64,000 nt of DNA, from NCBI RefSeq assembly GCF_013839515.1, contig NZ_JACDNQ010000003.1:1-64000 (forward strand), given 5' to 3'. This document shows, in pieces, positions 63,954-64,000 of this stretch. Each line of letters opens with the position of its first letter. Within the stretch, counting starts at the first letter, position 1. The DNA comes from Natronomonas salinimetallica. Lineage in GTDB: Archaea > Halobacteriota > Halobacteria > Halobacteriales > Haloarculaceae. The position numbers and the translations under genes are program-made. The notes beneath the pieces are model-generated. The model saw only the letters and a program-made list of their open reading frames with translations, had not been told where the DNA came from and did not search any database.

Positions 63954-64000
63954 TATCGGCCAACGTTCTATTCACCTCGCGTCTCGAAGCCCGCTGCTTT

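Overview
The window is chromosome of a halophilic archaeon (class Halobacteria). Evidence: one complete rRNA operon with an archaeal 16S 5' end, tRNA-Ala(TGC) in the spacer, 5S and a distal tRNA-Cys(GCA); bulge-helix-bulge processing stems around 16S and 23S; strongly acidic, GC-rich proteins; twin-arginine lipoprotein signals; a haloarchaeal MC1 chromatin protein; and leaderless promoters with a TATA box about 27-35 bases before the start codon. The genus is not decided here.

Left part (1-13.6 kb) is ordinary chromosome: a 20-bp tandem repeat at the very edge, a PrsW-type membrane protease, a small gene coupled to a FAU-1/RNase E-like RNA-binding protein, a four-gene ABC uptake operon (Tat lipoprotein, two permeases, ATPase), a LarB homologue next to a nicotinate phosphoribosyltransferase, a stomatin-like SPFH protein, a small membrane protein, an MFS transporter, dihydroorotate dehydrogenase (quinone type), a small AbrB-like protein and MC1. 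The rRNA operon (about 14.0-19.7 kb) has at least four tandem upstream promoters, a spacer promoter, both processing stems, a tRNA-like element abutting 5S, and a hairpin/T-tract terminator; tRNA-Cys follows.

From tRNA-Cys to about 63.6 kb everything looks accessory. (a) 20.0-23.7 kb: small zinc-finger proteins and a full-length MCM helicase. (b) 23.9-36.0 kb: a CobT homologue, a single-chain type IIG-like restriction-modification enzyme, an IS5-like transposase, a phiH1-repressor-like regulator and its truncated duplicate, a GHKL-ATPase/nuclease fusion with a partner DNA methyltransferase, and a 397-bp inverted-repeat mini-element carrying a ribbon-helix-helix gene; much of this block is AT-richer than its surroundings. 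(c) 36.2-39.3 kb: a tyrosine recombinase, a toxin-antitoxin-like pair and a double AbrB-fold regulator divergent from the next block.

(d) 39.4-57.2 kb is the most striking part: eighteen ORFs on one strand with gaps of at most about 10 bases and many ATGA/GTGA/TAATG overlaps. It encodes a Tat-exported membrane-anchored ectodomain protein, several small polytopic proteins, a 636-residue membrane protein, a second MCM that lacks the C-terminal winged helix, a P-loop NTPase, a 1375-residue adhesin-like surface protein, an M50-type protease with two zinc ribbons, and a SHOCT/helix-hairpin-helix protein. I read it as a membrane-associated transfer, vesicle or virion machine of an integrated element; this is inference. 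(e) 57.4-59.2 kb is a regulator plus AbiEii-like nucleotidyltransferase pair. (f) After a GC-rich palindromic gap, 59.8-63.6 kb holds a second tight operon of acidic or zinc-binding proteins of unknown function. A small membrane protein at 63.7 kb may be the return of ordinary chromosome, but no right-hand copy of the tRNA-Cys end was found, so the outer limit of the element is not established.
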